Positions 24,543 through 32,957 of a stretch of 64,000 nucleotides of DNA are shown here, one piece after another; the first letter of the stretch is position 1, and every line of letters begins with the position of its first letter. A program made the position numbers and the translations under genes. Source of the stretch: Mesorhizobium sp. L-8-3 (GTDB lineage Bacteria; Pseudomonadota; Alphaproteobacteria; Rhizobiales; Rhizobiaceae); contig NZ_AP023262.1 of assembly GCF_016756615.1 (NCBI RefSeq), positions 4,713,501 to 4,777,500 on the forward strand. Reading direction: 5' to 3'. The notes beneath the pieces were generated by a model. That model was not told the DNA's origin and did no database searches. It saw only the letters and a program-made list of their open reading frames with translations.

Positions 24543-27083
24543 TCAGATCACGAAGAAATCCGCATGGGTGAGGGCGAGATGGGTGCCGACCCTGGCGAAC
24601 AGGATCGCGCCGCCCGCGGCCGAACCATTGGCGTCGTAGAACAGCGCGCCGCTGTCGATATCGTAGATGATGCGGTCGTCTGCGTCATGCGCCACTCCGG
24701 CATTGCTCTTGAAGAACTGCGCCGCCGGTAGAAGCCCCGTCGTCCTCAACGCGGGGAAGACCGCGTTCTCCAGCCGGATCGTGTCGCTTGGCACATAGAA
24801 ATCGGTGATCCTGTCCGTGTTGCTCAGGGCGTTCGGAAAGGTGTCGAAGACGAATTGATCCGCCCCGGAGCCACCGCTGAGCGTATCGTTGTCGGCGCCG
24901 CCAAAAAGAACGTCGTTGCCGCTTCCTCCCCAAAGGTGGTCGGCGCCGCGGTAGCTGCGCAGGACATTGTTTCCGGCGTCGCCGGCCAGCCGGTCGGCGT
25001 GGCCGGAGCCGATCAGGTTTTCAATGCCGGCCAGCGTGTCGCCCTTCGCGTCCCCGGTCGAGCCGAGACGCGTCGTCAGGCTCACCGAGACACCCGAAGC
25101 CGAAGTCGCATAGCTCGCGGTGTCGCGGCCTGCCCCGCCAACCAGACGGTCGGCCCCGGCGCCTCCGGTCAGCAGGTCGTTGCCGCCCGAGCCGTCGAGC
25201 GCATTGGCTGCGGCATTGCCGAAAAGCCGGTCGCCATAGGCCGAGCCCGACAGATTCTCGATCGAGGAGTTGAGGTCACCCTTGGCTTCGCCCGCGTTCG
25301 TCGCCGGGCTGGCCAGGCTGACGGTCACGCCGCCCGCCGCGGCGTAATAGGAGGCCGTGTCGATGCCGGTGCCGCCATAGAGGCGATCTGCCCCGGCGCC
25401 GCCCACCAACAGGTCGTTGCCTGCGTCGCCATGGAGCTGGTCGTTGCCCGCGCCGCCGAAAAGAAGGTCGTTGCCGACATGGCCGAGCATTGCCACGGAG
25501 ATGTTCAGCGCGTAGGTGGCCCCGGCCGGGACAGAGGCGGCGAAGCCGCCGGTGGCGCCGTCGAAGGTCCCCACGGCGACGTAGTAGGTGCCGGTGCCGG
25601 GAACGGTGAAGGCAAGCCGGGAGTCCTGGGTGCGGCCCGCATACGGTTTCGAGCCGGGATCGCTCACGCCATTGTCGTCATTGCCGCTGAGCGGAACACC
25701 GGCGGCGTTCCTCATCTGGACGTAGCTGTCGAAACCCACGGCGTGGTCTATGTCGAGGGTGACCGTCATGCCCTCCGTCAGCTCGATCCGATAGAATGCC
25801 GCGCGGCCGTTGCCGGTCGCGTTGACGCTTGTGTGCGGCACATTGGTGGCGTCGGCGATGTCGGGATCGGGCGTCAGCGTGAAATTGCCGGTCAGGTCTC
25901 TTGCGGTCTGCAGGCTGTTGTTCGCTGTTCCTGCCGCCAGCGTCACATACCCCGTCCCGAAGCCGAGTTTGGTCGGCAGGAAATCGCCGCGCAGCACGTC
26001 GTTGCCGTTGCCTCCGTAGAGCCTGTCGTTGCCTCCCTGGCCGATCAGCGCATCGTTGCCGGCGTTGCCTTGCAGAGTATTGGCGGCCTGATTGCCCGAT
26101 ATCGTATCGCTGCCGGCGCCGCCGATGGCATTCTCGATCAGCGATCGTTGGTCGGTGCCGAATTGAAGCGCGTTGTAGATATTGGCCCGTGCGAAACTGC
26201 CGTCGCCGAGATCTGCGCGCTGCCATGCGGAGAACAGCGACCAGCCGCCGGGCGCGAGGCTGATCCGCATGCCGGCCGAATAGTTCGAGAAGTCATAGGT
26301 GTCGATGCCGTTGCCGTCCCAGATCGTCCGGAAGATCCGGTTGGAACCAGGTCCGCCCTGGCCAACGCCGTTGATGAACATCTCGCCCGTGTTCGGCGAA
26401 AAACGATAGACATCGTTGCCTGCGCGGGTGGTGAAGTTCGCGCCGTAGAGATGCTGGATGGCCGCTATGTCGTACATCATCAGCGTCTGCGCATAGCCGG
26501 AGGACTCGTTGGTGTAGCTGCCCGTGCCGCCCTCGACGTGAGAACGGTAGGTCATGACGGAGAATTCCATCGAATCCCGGTCCGGTGTCAGGGCCTGGTG
26601 GGTCAGGCCGTGATTGTTCTGATGACCGTGCTTGAGACCGAGCGTGTGGCCGATCTCGTGAAGGACGGTCACCCAGGCGAAATTGCTGCGGGTGGGGCGG
26701 TCGTAGTCCGTCGCGTTGAACCAGATGTCGCCCTCGTTCGCCCAGGTCGGGAAACGCGCGTCGGCGGTGAAGTCGATCGCCGCCCTGGCCGCGGTCAGGT
26801 CGGCCTGAACGCTGCTCCCGACTTCGGTGAAAGTCAGGCGGGAAACCGCCTCATACTGGCGGGTGGCCGCGCGAAAGGCGTCCGCGAGCTGTGGCGTGAC
26901 GGGCAGGAAGTGAGCCGTTCGCGTGTCGAAATGGCCGGGCTCGCACTCATAGGAGGCGGGGTAGTAGGAGGCCGAGATTGGAAAGGTATAGGTGAGGCTG
27001 GTGCTGCTCCAGCGCGTTCCGAAAAGCAGGGCGTCGACGTTCTGGTTGCCCGTCACTGTGGTGGCGTAATCTCCGGCCGACAT
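24543..27083 (-). CDS. M10-type RTX metalloprotease (serralysin-like) with inserted PPC domain
   Basis: An approximately 846-residue exported protease. The zinc site is HEIGHTLGLKHGH (near residue 145), with an astacin/serralysin-type fold before it. RTX calcium-binding nonapeptides of the GGxGNDxL type occur in several blocks: about residues 330-365, 530-580, 640-660 and 710-735. Between the first and second blocks lies a beta-sandwich resembling the prepeptidase C-terminal (PPC) domain, including RIELTEGMTVTLDIDHAVGF and VPGTGTYYVAVGTFDG. There is no N-terminal signal peptide, as expected for type I secretion through the C-terminal RTX signal; no type I transporter is nearby. The ATG at 27083 is taken; a TTG at 27098 is possible. 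Confidence 0.9.
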   Translation of the reverse strand: MSAGDYATTVTGNQNVDALLFGTRWSSTSLTYTFPISASYYPASYECEPGHFDTRTAHFLPVTPQLADAFRAATRQYEAVSRLTFTEVGSSVQADLTAARAAIDFTADARFPTWANEGDIWFNATDYDRPTRSNFAWVTVLHEIGHTLGLKHGHQNNHGLTHQALTPDRDSMEFSVMTYRSHVEGGTGSYTNESSGYAQTLMMYDIAAIQHLYGANFTTRAGNDVYRFSPNTGEMFINGVGQGGPGSNRIFRTIWDGNGIDTYDFSNYSAGMRISLAPGGWSLFSAWQRADLGDGSFARANIYNALQFGTDQRSLIENAIGGAGSDTISGNQAANTLQGNAGNDALIGQGGNDRLYGGNGNDVLRGDFLPTKLGFGTGYVTLAAGTANNSLQTARDLTGNFTLTPDPDIADATNVPHTSVNATGNGRAAFYRIELTEGMTVTLDIDHAVGFDSYVQMRNAAGVPLSGNDDNGVSDPGSKPYAGRTQDSRLAFTVPGTGTYYVAVGTFDGATGGFAASVPAGATYALNISVAMLGHVGNDLLFGGAGNDQLHGDAGNDLLVGGAGADRLYGGTGIDTASYYAAAGGVTVSLASPATNAGEAKGDLNSSIENLSGSAYGDRLFGNAAANALDGSGGNDLLTGGAGADRLVGGAGRDTASYATSASGVSVSLTTRLGSTGDAKGDTLAGIENLIGSGHADRLAGDAGNNVLRSYRGADHLWGGSGNDVLFGGADNDTLSGGSGADQFVFDTFPNALSNTDRITDFYVPSDTIRLENAVFPALRTTGLLPAAQFFKSNAGVAHDADDRIIYDIDSGALFYDANGSAAGGAILFARVGTHLALTHADFFVI

Positions 27084-27795
27084 GCGCCAAGCTGCCAAGT
27101 GAATTCAACATGCTGACCGACACTGACGGCTCGGCCCGTTGGAAAGGCTAGCACGGGCGCCTCGCATTCGGTCCGGCCCAATAGGGAGCGAAACGGGCGC
27201 TGATGGTGGGCCGGCCTACAACGGTCGAAGGAGCGTCCGATACGTCTTTCGGAGGAGGGCAGGGCTGCTTTTGGCCATGAGCACCCCTGCGGCAGGGTGC
27301 AAGGCGTAAAGCGATCCGCCCCTCATGCGACGTTCCGCGAGGGATGGATCTTGGTCTTTTCTTTCAAGTTGTATGAAACATCGCGGGTTGAGCAATCGTA
27401 TCTGAAGAGTGGAAGCCCTCACATCTCCGCTTTCCCCAACCCGGTGATCCGGGGCTTCCCCGCATTGTCCCGCGTCCTCGGTCCCTTCACCGGGGGCGCG
27501 GGCGTCTCGAGGCGTTAGGGGGGTTGCCGGCCAGGCAATTCGTGCGGCTCGAATCCGCATGGGGTCGGAGCGCAAAGCTGCGGGCTGGCCCAGGGGAGGC
27601 CATTCACCAAGATGTCGCCGATGTTGCCAAGTTCGTCATGGCCGAGTCCGACAGTACCGGCGGCTCGGCCGGGATCGAAAGGCAATCGCGTCGAAGCCGG
27701 TCTGCAATCCGGAAAGCGGAAGCGCCTGGCTCAGGAAACATTCCTCTGCGCCTGCTCGGCGCTTTCCACCCAAGCCCTGGCCTCGCTGGCTTGGA
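27084..27795. other. gene-poor 0.7-kb stretch between protease and tRNA-Val
   Basis: Open frames of 70-119 codons occur on both strands, but none has a recognisable domain or start signal. A strong hairpin GCACCC-8-GGGTGC lies at 27281-27300 without a T-run. Text on the minus strand around 27600-27660 can be read as a short protein-like stretch, but it is not long enough to assign. The location beside a tRNA makes island remnants possible, yet I found no repeated tRNA end. Confidence 0.4.
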
Positions 27796-27870
27796 TGGTG
27801 GGCGATGCAGGGATTGAACCTGCGACCCCACCCGTGTGAAGGGTGTGCTCTCCCGCTGAGCTAATCGCCC
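27796..27870 (-). tRNA. tRNA-Val (anticodon CAC)
   Basis: The minus strand folds into a complete cloverleaf of 75 bases. The acceptor stem is GGGCGAT/ATCGCCC. The D arm is GCTCAGCGGGAGAGC. The anticodon stem CACCC/GGGTG encloses the loop TTCACAC, which puts CAC at positions 34-36, reading the valine codon GUG. The T arm is GCAGG-TTCAATC-CCTGC. The discriminator is A and CCA is encoded in the DNA. Confidence 0.95.
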
Positions 27871-27900
27871 GCCAATGGCCAGAGGGGCCAAGCGAGCCGC

Positions 27901-27930
27901 GATATAAGGGGTCATGCCGGGGCAAGTCAA
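27901..27930 (-). promoter_or_regulatory. sigma70-type promoter of tRNA-Val
   Basis: On the minus strand, TTGACT (27930-27925) and TATATC (27906-27901) are separated by 18 bases. The predicted start lies about 20-25 bases before the mature 5' end of the tRNA. The -35 box lies inside a hairpin-forming sequence (GGCAAGTC-6-GACTTGCC, 27921-27942). Confidence 0.65.
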
Positions 27931-27969
27931 GGACGACTTGCCGTCATTTTTCCCCAGGTCCGATAGGGT

Positions 27970-28653
27970 CTATCCCCGGCTTGCGGCGATCAGCTTTTCG
28001 GCAAGCTGCAGCGTGAGCTCGTCGAAACTGGAGATGATCGTCGACGGCTCGAATTCGCGAACATGGCGGTCGGTATAGCCGAAATCGACGGCGACGACAG
28101 GAATGCCGGCCGCCTTTGCCGTGTCGATGTCGGTGCGCGAATCGCCGACCATCAGAGCATGGTCGCAGTCGCCGTCCGCACGCGCGATTGTCTCGATGAG
28201 ATGGCGCGGATCCGGCTTGCGGAACGGGAAGGTATCCTGGCCGGCGATGAAGGCGAAGCGGTGCGCGATGCCCAGTTCCGTCAGCAGCCGCACAGCCATC
28301 ATCTCGAACTTGTTGGTGCAGACGGCGAGCAGGTAGCCGGCATCGGCGAAGCGGTCGAGCGCGGCGACGGCGCCGCGGTAGGGCTGCGACTTGCCCGGCA
28401 TGTTGTTGCTGTAGTGCTCGACGAAAAGATCGTAGAGACGGTCGTGCTCGGCGCCCGCGAGCGGCCGGTTCTGCGCGGCAAACGCCTTCTCGATCATCAC
28501 CTTGCCGCCATGGCCGACGAAGCCGTAGAGGGCGGCGGCCTCCGCCGCGGCGAGCCCGCCTGCAACAAGGCTGTGGTTGAGGCTGTCGAGCAGGTCGGGT
28601 GCGGTGTCGACGAGCGTGCCGTCGAGATCGAAAACGATGATTGGCCGGGTCAT
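27970..28653 (-). CDS. gph: phosphoglycolate phosphatase (HAD family)
   Basis: A 227-residue HAD-superfamily hydrolase. Motif I is FDLDGTLVDTAPDL with nucleophile Asp9 and acid Asp11; motif II is the Thr in AVCTNKFEM; motif III/IV is MVGDSRTDIDTAKAAG. The cap domain and the start DLLDSLNHSLVAGGL match Gph, which hydrolyses 2-phosphoglycolate, a by-product of DNA repair and of Rubisco oxygenation. Other HAD phosphatases of this subgroup cannot be fully excluded. It is divergent from rpiA, a sugar-phosphate neighbour that is a common partner in Rhizobiales. Confidence 0.88.
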   Translation of the reverse strand: MTRPIIVFDLDGTLVDTAPDLLDSLNHSLVAGGLAAAEAAALYGFVGHGGKVMIEKAFAAQNRPLAGAEHDRLYDLFVEHYSNNMPGKSQPYRGAVAALDRFADAGYLLAVCTNKFEMMAVRLLTELGIAHRFAFIAGQDTFPFRKPDPRHLIETIARADGDCDHALMVGDSRTDIDTAKAAGIPVVAVDFGYTDRHVREFEPSTIISSFDELTLQLAEKLIAASRG

Positions 28654-28799
28654 GCGATCTTCCTTGCTGTCGGGACCGCCGATAGCGTGGTTGCTCGCCC
28701 GCCCGCAAGAGCGCGGCGCGCTCCTGCCTATAAAACCTTTGCCCTTCCGGACAAAAGTGATAGGAGCCGCAGCGGGAACAGGGGCATGCGGTCAATTCG

Positions 28800-29501
28800 A
28801 TGGATGCGAAGGCGCTGAAGATAGAAGCCGCACGCGCGGCGCTCGAGCATGTGAGCGACGGCATGAAGCTCGGCATCGGCACCGGCTCGACCGCCGAAGA
28901 GTTCGTCAGGCTGCTCGCCGAGAAGGTCGCCGGCGGCATGACGATATCAGGCGTGCCGACATCGGAGCGCACCGCGAAGCTCTGCGGCGAACTCGGCATC
29001 ACTCTGTCGACTCTCGATGAGACGCCCGAACTCGACCTGACGGTTGACGGCGCCGACGAGATCGACCCGGCCTTGTCGCTCATCAAGGGCGGCGGCGGCG
29101 CGCTGCTGCGCGAGAAGATCGTGGCGGCTGCCTCGGCCAGGATGATCGTCATCGCCGACCGCTCCAAGCTTGTCGACGCGTTGGGCGCGTTTCCGCTACC
29201 GATCGAGGTCAACAAGTTCGGCCTGAAGGCCACGACCATCGCGATCGCCAAATCCGCCAACGGCCTCGGTCTTGCCGGCTCGCTCACATTGCGCATGACG
29301 GATGGCGCGCCTTTTGTTACTGACGGCGGACATTTGATCCTCGATGCATCTTTTGGCCGCATTCCGGATACAAGAGCCCTGTCATTCGCGCTTCACGCCA
29401 TCCCCGGCGTGGTCGAACACGGATTGTTTCTCGGGATGGCGACTGCGGCGATCGTCGCGGGAAAGAGCGGCATCGAGACCCTGCAAGCCACCCGCCAATA
29501 G
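28800..29501 (+). CDS. rpiA: ribose-5-phosphate isomerase A
   Basis: A 233-residue enzyme with all family signatures: [16 protein letters not shown] (phosphate binding), [10 protein letters not shown] (catalytic Asp) and [16 protein letters not shown] (catalytic Glu and Lys). RpiA interconverts ribose 5-phosphate and ribulose 5-phosphate in the pentose phosphate pathway. The length is normal for the family. The ATG at 28800 begins [20 protein letters not shown], which fits the N-terminal helix. It is followed after 15 bases by the DUF2059 gene and both end at the terminator at 30223. Confidence 0.96.
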   Translation: MDAKALKIEAARAALEHVSDGMKLGIGTGSTAEEFVRLLAEKVAGGMTISGVPTSERTAKLCGELGITLSTLDETPELDLTVDGADEIDPALSLIKGGGGALLREKIVAAASARMIVIADRSKLVDALGAFPLPIEVNKFGLKATTIAIAKSANGLGLAGSLTLRMTDGAPFVTDGGHLILDASFGRIPDTRALSFALHAIPGVVEHGLFLGMATAAIVAGKSGIETLQATRQ

Positions 29502-29516
29502 GGAGTTTTATTCGTC

Positions 29517-30086
29517 ATGACCTTGGCCGATCGTGCCCGCTGTCTTTCCGTTGCCTTTGTTTCCGCCGCGGTCCTGGCGTGCGCTCTTCCCGCCGCCGCA
29601 CAGGACATCTCCGAATCGCACCTCAAGGCGGCCCGCGCCGCGGTTGATTCGATCAATGTCACGGATCAGTTCGACTCGATCCTGCCGCAGGCCGCGGCCG
29701 CGCTGAAGGCGGAGCTGATCCAGAAGAACCCGGATCGGCAGCAGCTCATCCTGCAGACGGTGGACGAAAAGACGCTGTGGCTGGCCGGACGCCGCGCCGA
29801 TCTCGAGAAGGAGGCGGCCATGGCCTATGCTCGCACTTTCTCGGAGGAGGATCTCAATACGATCTCGACGTTCTACAATTCGGGCGCCGGCAAGAAGCTC
29901 CTGGCCGACGGCGCGATCGTGATGCGCCAGGTCATGCAGGCCGCGGAAATCTGGCAGCGCGGCGTTGCCCGCGATCTCGCCCAGTCCGTCGGCGAGGTCC
30001 TGAGCAAGGCTCCGGGCGCGCAGGCACAGCCGCTTTCTCCCGCCCCTGAGGCCCAGGCCGCACCGGCGCAGAACAACGCCAACTGA
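29517..30086 (+). CDS. secreted DUF2059-domain protein
   Basis: A 189-residue protein with a signal peptide (MTLADRARCLSVAFVSAAVL, cleavage near AAA-QD). The DUF2059 domain follows, recognisable by RTFSEEDLNTISTFYNSGAG and KKLLADGAIVMRQVM. The C-terminus is an Ala/Pro/Gln-rich tail. DUF2059 proteins are small, helical and periplasmic; their function is unknown, and the gene is often found downstream of rpiA in Rhizobiales. It lies 15 bases after rpiA and probably shares its transcript. Confidence 0.88.
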   Translation: MTLADRARCLSVAFVSAAVLACALPAAAQDISESHLKAARAAVDSINVTDQFDSILPQAAAALKAELIQKNPDRQQLILQTVDEKTLWLAGRRADLEKEAAMAYARTFSEEDLNTISTFYNSGAGKKLLADGAIVMRQVMQAAEIWQRGVARDLAQSVGEVLSKAPGAQAQPLSPAPEAQAAPAQNNAN

Positions 30087-30222
30087 CTTCGGCCTGGAGC
30101 GCATCGCGTCCGCCTCCACGCGCCAAAGGACGCTCCAGCGCTGCTATCGGCGCATCGGCCTTCCGAAGGTCGGATACGATTCCCCTGGGCCCATGCGGCA
30201 GGCGAAAACCCAGGCAGAAACG

Positions 30223-30250
30223 AGCCCGGTTCGCAGCCGGGCTTTTCTTT
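30223..30250 (+). terminator. Rho-independent terminator after rpiA/DUF2059
   Basis: AGCCCGG (30223-30229), a 7-base loop and CCGGGCT (30237-30243) form a perfect stem, followed by TTTCTTTT. It lies 136 bases after the DUF2059 stop and 60 bases before gor. Confidence 0.8.
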
Positions 30251-30302
30251 TGGCGTCGTCACCTCTACCTGTCTGTTCGCGCAGAATAGAGGGACCGCAT
30301 CG

Positions 30303-31694
30303 ATGGGCAGCTACGACTACGATCTCTTCGTCATCGGCGGCGGTTCGGGCGGCGTGCGCGCCGCACGTATTTCCGCCGGCCTCGGCAAGCGTGTCGCGAT
30401 CGCCGAGGAGTTCCGCTTTGGCGGCACCTGCGTGATCCGCGGATGCGTGCCGAAGAAGCTCTATGTCTACGCCTCGCAGTTCCCGGAGCATTTCGCCGAT
30501 GCGGCAGGCTATGGCTGGACCGTGCCGGAGGCGCGGTTCGACTGGCAGACGCTGGTCGCCAACAAGGACAAGGAGATCGCCAGGCTTGAGGGCCTCTACA
30601 GAAAGGGCGTGGAAGGATCCGGCGGGCAGGTCTTCCAGTCGCGCGCCACGCTGGTCGATGCGCATACGATCCGCATCGAGGCGGAGGACCGCACCGTGAC
30701 GGCCGATCAGATCATGATCGCCACCGGCGGGCGTCCCAATCCACATCTCGCCCTTCCCGGCCATGAGCACTGCATCTTCTCCAACGAGGCCTTCGACCTG
30801 CCGGAACTGCCCGGGGCCATCATGATTGCCGGCGGCGGTTACATTGCCGTGGAGTTCGCGAACATCTTCCACGGTCTCGGCGTCGAGACCACGCTGGTCT
30901 ATCGAGGCCGGGAGATCCTCAGCCGCTTCGACATGGATCTCAGGCGTGGCCTTCACGAGACCATGGAGAAGAAGGACATCCGCATTTTGTGCCATACCGT
31001 CGGCGAGGCAGTCGACCGGCGCGACGACGGGCGCCTCGACGTGCACCTGTCCAATGGCGAGCGCCTGGTCGTGGACCAGGCGATGCTGGCGCTCGGCCGC
31101 ATTCCCAACACAGAGAATCTCGGCCTGGGAGAGGCTGGCGTCGAAACCGGCAAGATGGGAGAGATCGTCGTCGACGACTTTTCGCGGACCAACATCGAGA
31201 ACATCTGGGCCATTGGCGACGTCACCAACAGGGTTCAACTCACCCCTGTCGCCATTCACGAGGCGATGTGCTTCGTCGAGACGGCATTCAAGAACAATCC
31301 GACCAGGCCCGACCACGACACGATCGCCACGGCCGTTTTCTCGCAGCCGGAGATCGGCACCGTCGGGCTTTCCGAAGACGAGGCGAGTACCCGTTTCGAG
31401 GAGATCGACATCTACCGCGCTGCGTTCAGGCCAATGCGCAATATCCTGGCCGGCCGCGACGAAAGGATGATGATGAAGCTCGTGGTCGATCGCGCAACGG
31501 ACCGCGTGCTTGGTGCCCATGTGCTCGGCCCCGACGCCGGGGAGATGGCCCAGTTGCTCGGCATCGCCGTCAAGGCGCGCCTCGGCAAGCAGGATTTCGA
31601 CCGCACGATGGCGCTTCACCCAACGGCTGCGGAAGAGTTGGTGACCATGTACAAACCGAGCCACAGCATCCGCAACGGTGAGCGCGTGGGGTAG
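30303..31694 (+). CDS. gor: glutathione-disulfide reductase
   Basis: A 463-residue pyridine nucleotide-disulfide oxidoreductase. The FAD motif is VIGGGSGGVRAAR, the redox-active disulfide is Cys43-Cys48 (GTCVIRGCVPKKL), the NADPH-binding region holds IAGGGYIAVEFANIFHGLG, and the C-terminal catalytic HPTAAEE is present. It reduces oxidised glutathione with NADPH. The ATG at 30303 starts directly before the FAD domain. The gene stands alone between two terminator-like hairpins. Confidence 0.94.
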   Translation: MGSYDYDLFVIGGGSGGVRAARISAGLGKRVAIAEEFRFGGTCVIRGCVPKKLYVYASQFPEHFADAAGYGWTVPEARFDWQTLVANKDKEIARLEGLYRKGVEGSGGQVFQSRATLVDAHTIRIEAEDRTVTADQIMIATGGRPNPHLALPGHEHCIFSNEAFDLPELPGAIMIAGGGYIAVEFANIFHGLGVETTLVYRGREILSRFDMDLRRGLHETMEKKDIRILCHTVGEAVDRRDDGRLDVHLSNGERLVVDQAMLALGRIPNTENLGLGEAGVETGKMGEIVVDDFSRTNIENIWAIGDVTNRVQLTPVAIHEAMCFVETAFKNNPTRPDHDTIATAVFSQPEIGTVGLSEDEASTRFEEIDIYRAAFRPMRNILAGRDERMMMKLVVDRATDRVLGAHVLGPDAGEMAQLLGIAVKARLGKQDFDRTMALHPTAAEELVTMYKPSHSIRNGERVG

Positions 31695-31704
31695 GGGCGT
31701 CCCT

Positions 31705-31730
31705 GCTCACCGGCAACGTCGTCGGTGAGC
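31705..31730 (+). terminator. possible terminator after gor
   Basis: GCTCACCG (31705-31712) and CGGTGAGC (31723-31730) form a perfect 8-bp stem with a 10-base loop, 10 bases after the gor stop. No T-run follows directly; a TTTTT tract comes later at 31753-31757 after a second weak GC hairpin, so termination may occur there. Confidence 0.45.
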
Positions 31731-31931
31731 GAGACGGCGCCCGGGCTCCCGGTTTTTCTGCGAGACCCGGTCGCAGCGACGCCCTTCAATCGGCAGGGAA
31801 GTGGCTTCGGGGCGGCACCTACGGTCATTCCTGGTTTGTCGGCGGGCGGCCGGGTTGACCATGGCCGCCTTTGCGAACACAGCCACGGCGGGAATGTCGG
31901 GCTCGTTCCCCGACGCCTTGGGCGATGCGAT

Positions 31932-32888
31932 CTATGCCTGAGCGTCCGATGTCGTCCCTATCGTCATGGGTGTGCCGTCCAGCAGCCAGGCGGCGAACTG
32001 CGGCCATAGCGTTTCGGCGAAGCGGGAGCGGAAGAAGCCGAGATGGCCGATCTTCTGTCCGCCGCCGTCGCTCGGCGACAGCCAGCGCTCCTCGACATGC
32101 GCATTTTCGTAGTGCCGCATCAGCGCCCGGACGGCGCGTCTCGTGCCCCAGGGGTCGTCGGTGAGGCCGATAGCCAGGATCGGCGTCCTGACGTCGCGAT
32201 AGCGCGCCGTCTCGGGTAGGCTCGGGTCGTCGAAGAAATAGTCCGGCATGCGGCACCAGCGCGCCCAGTCGCGGAAGACCGAACCGGGGATCGGCTCGCC
32301 GACGCCCAGCCGGCGCGGCATGTCGCGAAAGAGCAGCGAGGCCGGCACGCCGACCAGGAACATGCGCGGCCCGGCGAGGCGGTCGTCCAGGCCGCGCCAG
32401 TAGCCGGACATGGTGGCCACCATGCCGTAGCGCAGGAAGCGCCCTGGAATCCCCGACAGGCCCAGGGCCTGGCCGCCATAGGACTGGCCGACCCCGACCA
32501 TCGGGTGGTCGGGCGACACGGCATCCAGTGCCCGCGCGGCGGCCGGCAGATCGAGCAGCGCCCAGTCCTTCATGCCGATACGCTTCTTCCAGCCGGCCGG
32601 GCGCGATGAGCCTCCCGTGCCGCGATAGTCGTAGATCAGCGCGGCTCGCGCGCCGGCCCTGACGACCGCTTCCGCAAAGCCGGCATAGAGACCGCGGGGC
32701 ACGGCGGTTGCCGATGAGATCAGCACCAGCGGCCTGGTACCGCTGCCCTCGAACAGCGTGCCCTTGAGCGCAAATCCATCGTCGGCGAGGAAGGAAATGT
32801 CGCCGCGGCGGATGGCACTGCCGGGTGCGTGGGCCGAGTTTGCGGGTCTGGCTGCATTCCGGGAAGAAATGGCGGCATCGTCTGACAT
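31932..32888 (-). CDS. alpha/beta hydrolase (COG4757-like)
   Basis: A 318-residue serine hydrolase. The nucleophile elbow is VGVGQSYGGQALG; the strand before it reads RAALIYDYRGTGGSSRP; the acid is probably Asp in IGLTDDPWGT and the His in IGHLGFFR. This pattern resembles the predicted alpha/beta hydrolases of COG4757, whose substrates are unknown. An N-terminal stretch of about 30 residues is low in structure and unlike a signal peptide. The ATG at 32888, with GAAAGG upstream, is preferred to a GTG at 32897. Its upstream region was interrupted by the insertion sequence. Confidence 0.85.
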   Translation of the reverse strand: MSDDAAISSRNAARPANSAHAPGSAIRRGDISFLADDGFALKGTLFEGSGTRPLVLISSATAVPRGLYAGFAEAVVRAGARAALIYDYRGTGGSSRPAGWKKRIGMKDWALLDLPAAARALDAVSPDHPMVGVGQSYGGQALGLSGIPGRFLRYGMVATMSGYWRGLDDRLAGPRMFLVGVPASLLFRDMPRRLGVGEPIPGSVFRDWARWCRMPDYFFDDPSLPETARYRDVRTPILAIGLTDDPWGTRRAVRALMRHYENAHVEERWLSPSDGGGQKIGHLGFFRSRFAETLWPQFAAWLLDGTPMTIGTTSDAQA

Positions 32889-32936
32889 CGGCTGCACCTT
32901 TCGCAGGGAAGCGAGGAAAAGCTACCATTGACGTTA

Positions 32937-32954
32937 GGACAGCTGCAACGATAA
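32937..32954. repeat. left terminal inverted repeat of the ISAzo13-family element
   Basis: 18 bases, identical to the reverse complement of 34255-34272. The transposase stop codon (32958) comes only three bases inside it. Confidence 0.93.
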
Positions 32955-32957
32955 CCG

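Noticed and set aside
24855-27116. 753-codon plus-strand frame opposite the RTX protease
   Set aside because: The periodic text mirrors the RTX repeats on the other strand; no domain is recognisable.
27281-27300. GCACCC-8-GGGTGC hairpin as an RNA gene or terminator
   Set aside because: No T-run, no promoter and no gene beside it.
27541-27600. TGCGG-7-CCGCA arm as part of a second tRNA or tmRNA
   Set aside because: The loop is not a proper T-loop and no acceptor, D or anticodon arm can be folded around it.
27604-27930. Short ORFs over tRNA-Val, such as ones reading SAGEHTLHTGG or QRESTPFTR
   Set aside because: These are well-known false proteins made by translating tRNA genes; the tRNA explains the conservation.
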